Source of the DNA: Vulcanimicrobiota bacterium
Lineage (GTDB): Bacteria; Vulcanimicrobiota; Vulcanimicrobiia; Vulcanimicrobiales; Vulcanimicrobiaceae
Reading direction: 5' to 3'
Assembly: GCA_027364935.1 (NCBI GenBank)
Contig: DAHXOK010000005.1
Location: 1-53,259, forward strand
DNA: 53,259 bases
Part shown: positions 52,567 through 53,259 of the stretch, piece by piece
Position numbering within the stretch: position 1 is the first letter of the stretch
Layout: every line of letters begins with the position of its first letter
The notes under the pieces: generated by a model
What the model saw: only the letters and a program-made list of their open reading frames with translations
Databases searched by the model: none
Told to the model about the DNA's origin: nothing
Position numbers and translations under genes: made by a program

Positions 52567-53259
52567 GCTCGCGCGCAGCTCGCCACCGCGACTCGAAATG
52601 CGCGCGCAGCTCGTCGACGACGGCACGCTTGGCCGTACGGGCACCCCAGTCGAGTTGATCGGGCGTGAGAAAGGCCGACGTCGCGTTCGCGGAGCCGACC
52701 CAGGCACGGCTCCCTGCGACCGCAAACTTTTCGTTCGAGGTGCAGATGCGGACGCAAACGCCATTGGTTCGCAACCGCGCAAGCAAAGCACGTTCCTTCG
52801 CGCACAGCGCTTCGCGCGAGACGAGCAGGCGCGGCGCGCATCCGGCTCTTCCGAGACGTTCCAGTGCCGAGTAAACCGCGTTACCGCTGCCCACGGATTC
52901 GCTTTCGACGACGACGTCGCTACGGTGGTGCACCGCGCCAAGAACGCCGGCCTCCAGCGCAAGGGCGTCGCTCTTGCGCAAAGCAAAGTCGCGACGGGGC
53001 GAGTCGAAGCGCCCCGCGATCGCATCGCGTAGCGCGCGCGCGTCCGGCCGAGCGTCGTCGCGCACGATGGTGCTCTCTTCGTCGCGCGCAAAGTTGACGT
53101 CGTCGAGATAGAGCCGGCCGTCGACCAGCGCCGCCTTCGCGTGCACCGGTGCGGTACCGTCATCGTCGACGAGACGCGCGTCGGCACCGTCTCGAACGAG
53201 CTCGTCGACCACCGCTCGATTCAGGCGTCGCACGCCGCCGCGCGCGTCGTAGTACGGGC
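52556..53259 (-). CDS. Phospholipase-D-like protein, partial at window edge
   Basis: At least 234 residues, open to the window end (the frame continues past 53233), so the N-terminus is missing. Two HKD-type motifs are seen: VHAKAALVDGRLYLDDVNF with N at the end (classical), and a degenerate one, SNEKFAVAGSRAWVGSANAT, with Asn-Glu in place of His. PLD-family proteins include nucleases and lipid hydrolases. No signal peptide can be judged. The convergent overlap with tatD is 11 bp. Confidence 0.75.
   Translation of the reverse strand, partial: PYYDARGGVRRLNRAVVDELVRDGADARLVDDDGTAPVHAKAALVDGRLYLDDVNFARDEESTIVRDDARPDARALRDAIAGRFDSPRRDFALRKSDALALEAGVLGAVHHRSDVVVESESVGSGNAVYSALERLGRAGCAPRLLVSREALCAKERALLARLRTNGVCVRICTSNEKFAVAGSRAWVGSANATSAFLTPDQLDWGARTAKRAVVDELRAHFESRWRAARELSA

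Overview
The window is high-GC bacterial chromosome. Genes sit on both strands, often with 1-4 nt start/stop overlaps, and include many secreted propeller, TPR and Kelch-type proteins. That repertoire (serial LYGTT-type repeat propellers, FecR-TPR proteins, a tad pilus locus with a SARP-type regulator) fits a soil-type lineage such as candidate phylum Eremiobacterota (WPS-2) or a neighbour. This placement is inference; no rRNA, tRNA or CRISPR array was found to anchor it.

Layout. (1) 1-5.8 kb: leuS, a convergent sugar-nucleotide epimerase, and comEC, which carries an apparent one-base frameshift. (2) 5.8-19.6 kb: an accessory region with truncated genes, two fragments of a second comEC-like gene at 7.67 and 16.68 kb, secreted lipoproteins, and a three-gene minus-strand operon: membrane CHASE2-TIR protein, FecR-TPR protein, and a 1065-residue triple-propeller protein. 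(3) 19.7-24.1 kb: a DHA2-type exporter divergent from a translationally coupled pair, a SLOG-domain membrane protein and a patatin-like phospholipase. (4) 24.2-34.2 kb: HU, DoxX, a large sortilin-like propeller lipoprotein, a 2-Cys peroxiredoxin with a thioredoxin-like partner behind a Fur/PerR-like palindrome, a Xaa-Pro aminopeptidase, and a nicotinamidase with an NCS1 permease. (5) 34.3-49.4 kb: a tad (Flp) pilus locus with a SARP-type regulator, two prepilin peptidases, TadC, TadB, a fused CpaE-CpaF ATPase, CpaB, two 53-residue Flp pilins missed by length-filtered gene calling, a secretin, a third pilin-like protein and three TadE/TadG-like minor pilins, one split by an in-frame TAG. (6) 49.4-53.3 kb: rsmI, metG, tatD and a partial phospholipase-D-like gene.

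How genes work together. The tad genes would build a type IVc adhesive pilus: FlpA pilins processed by the A24 peptidases, assembled by the CpaE/CpaF fusion with TadB/TadC, and exported through the secretin with CpaB. The SLOG-membrane/patatin pair has the architecture of a nucleotide-sensing, membrane-damaging conflict system. The CHASE2-TIR/FecR-TPR/propeller operon looks like an envelope sensor coupled to a TIR output that keeps its catalytic glutamate. These two are the best candidates for undescribed systems. The comEC debris suggests that the area downstream of comEC is a rearrangement hot spot.
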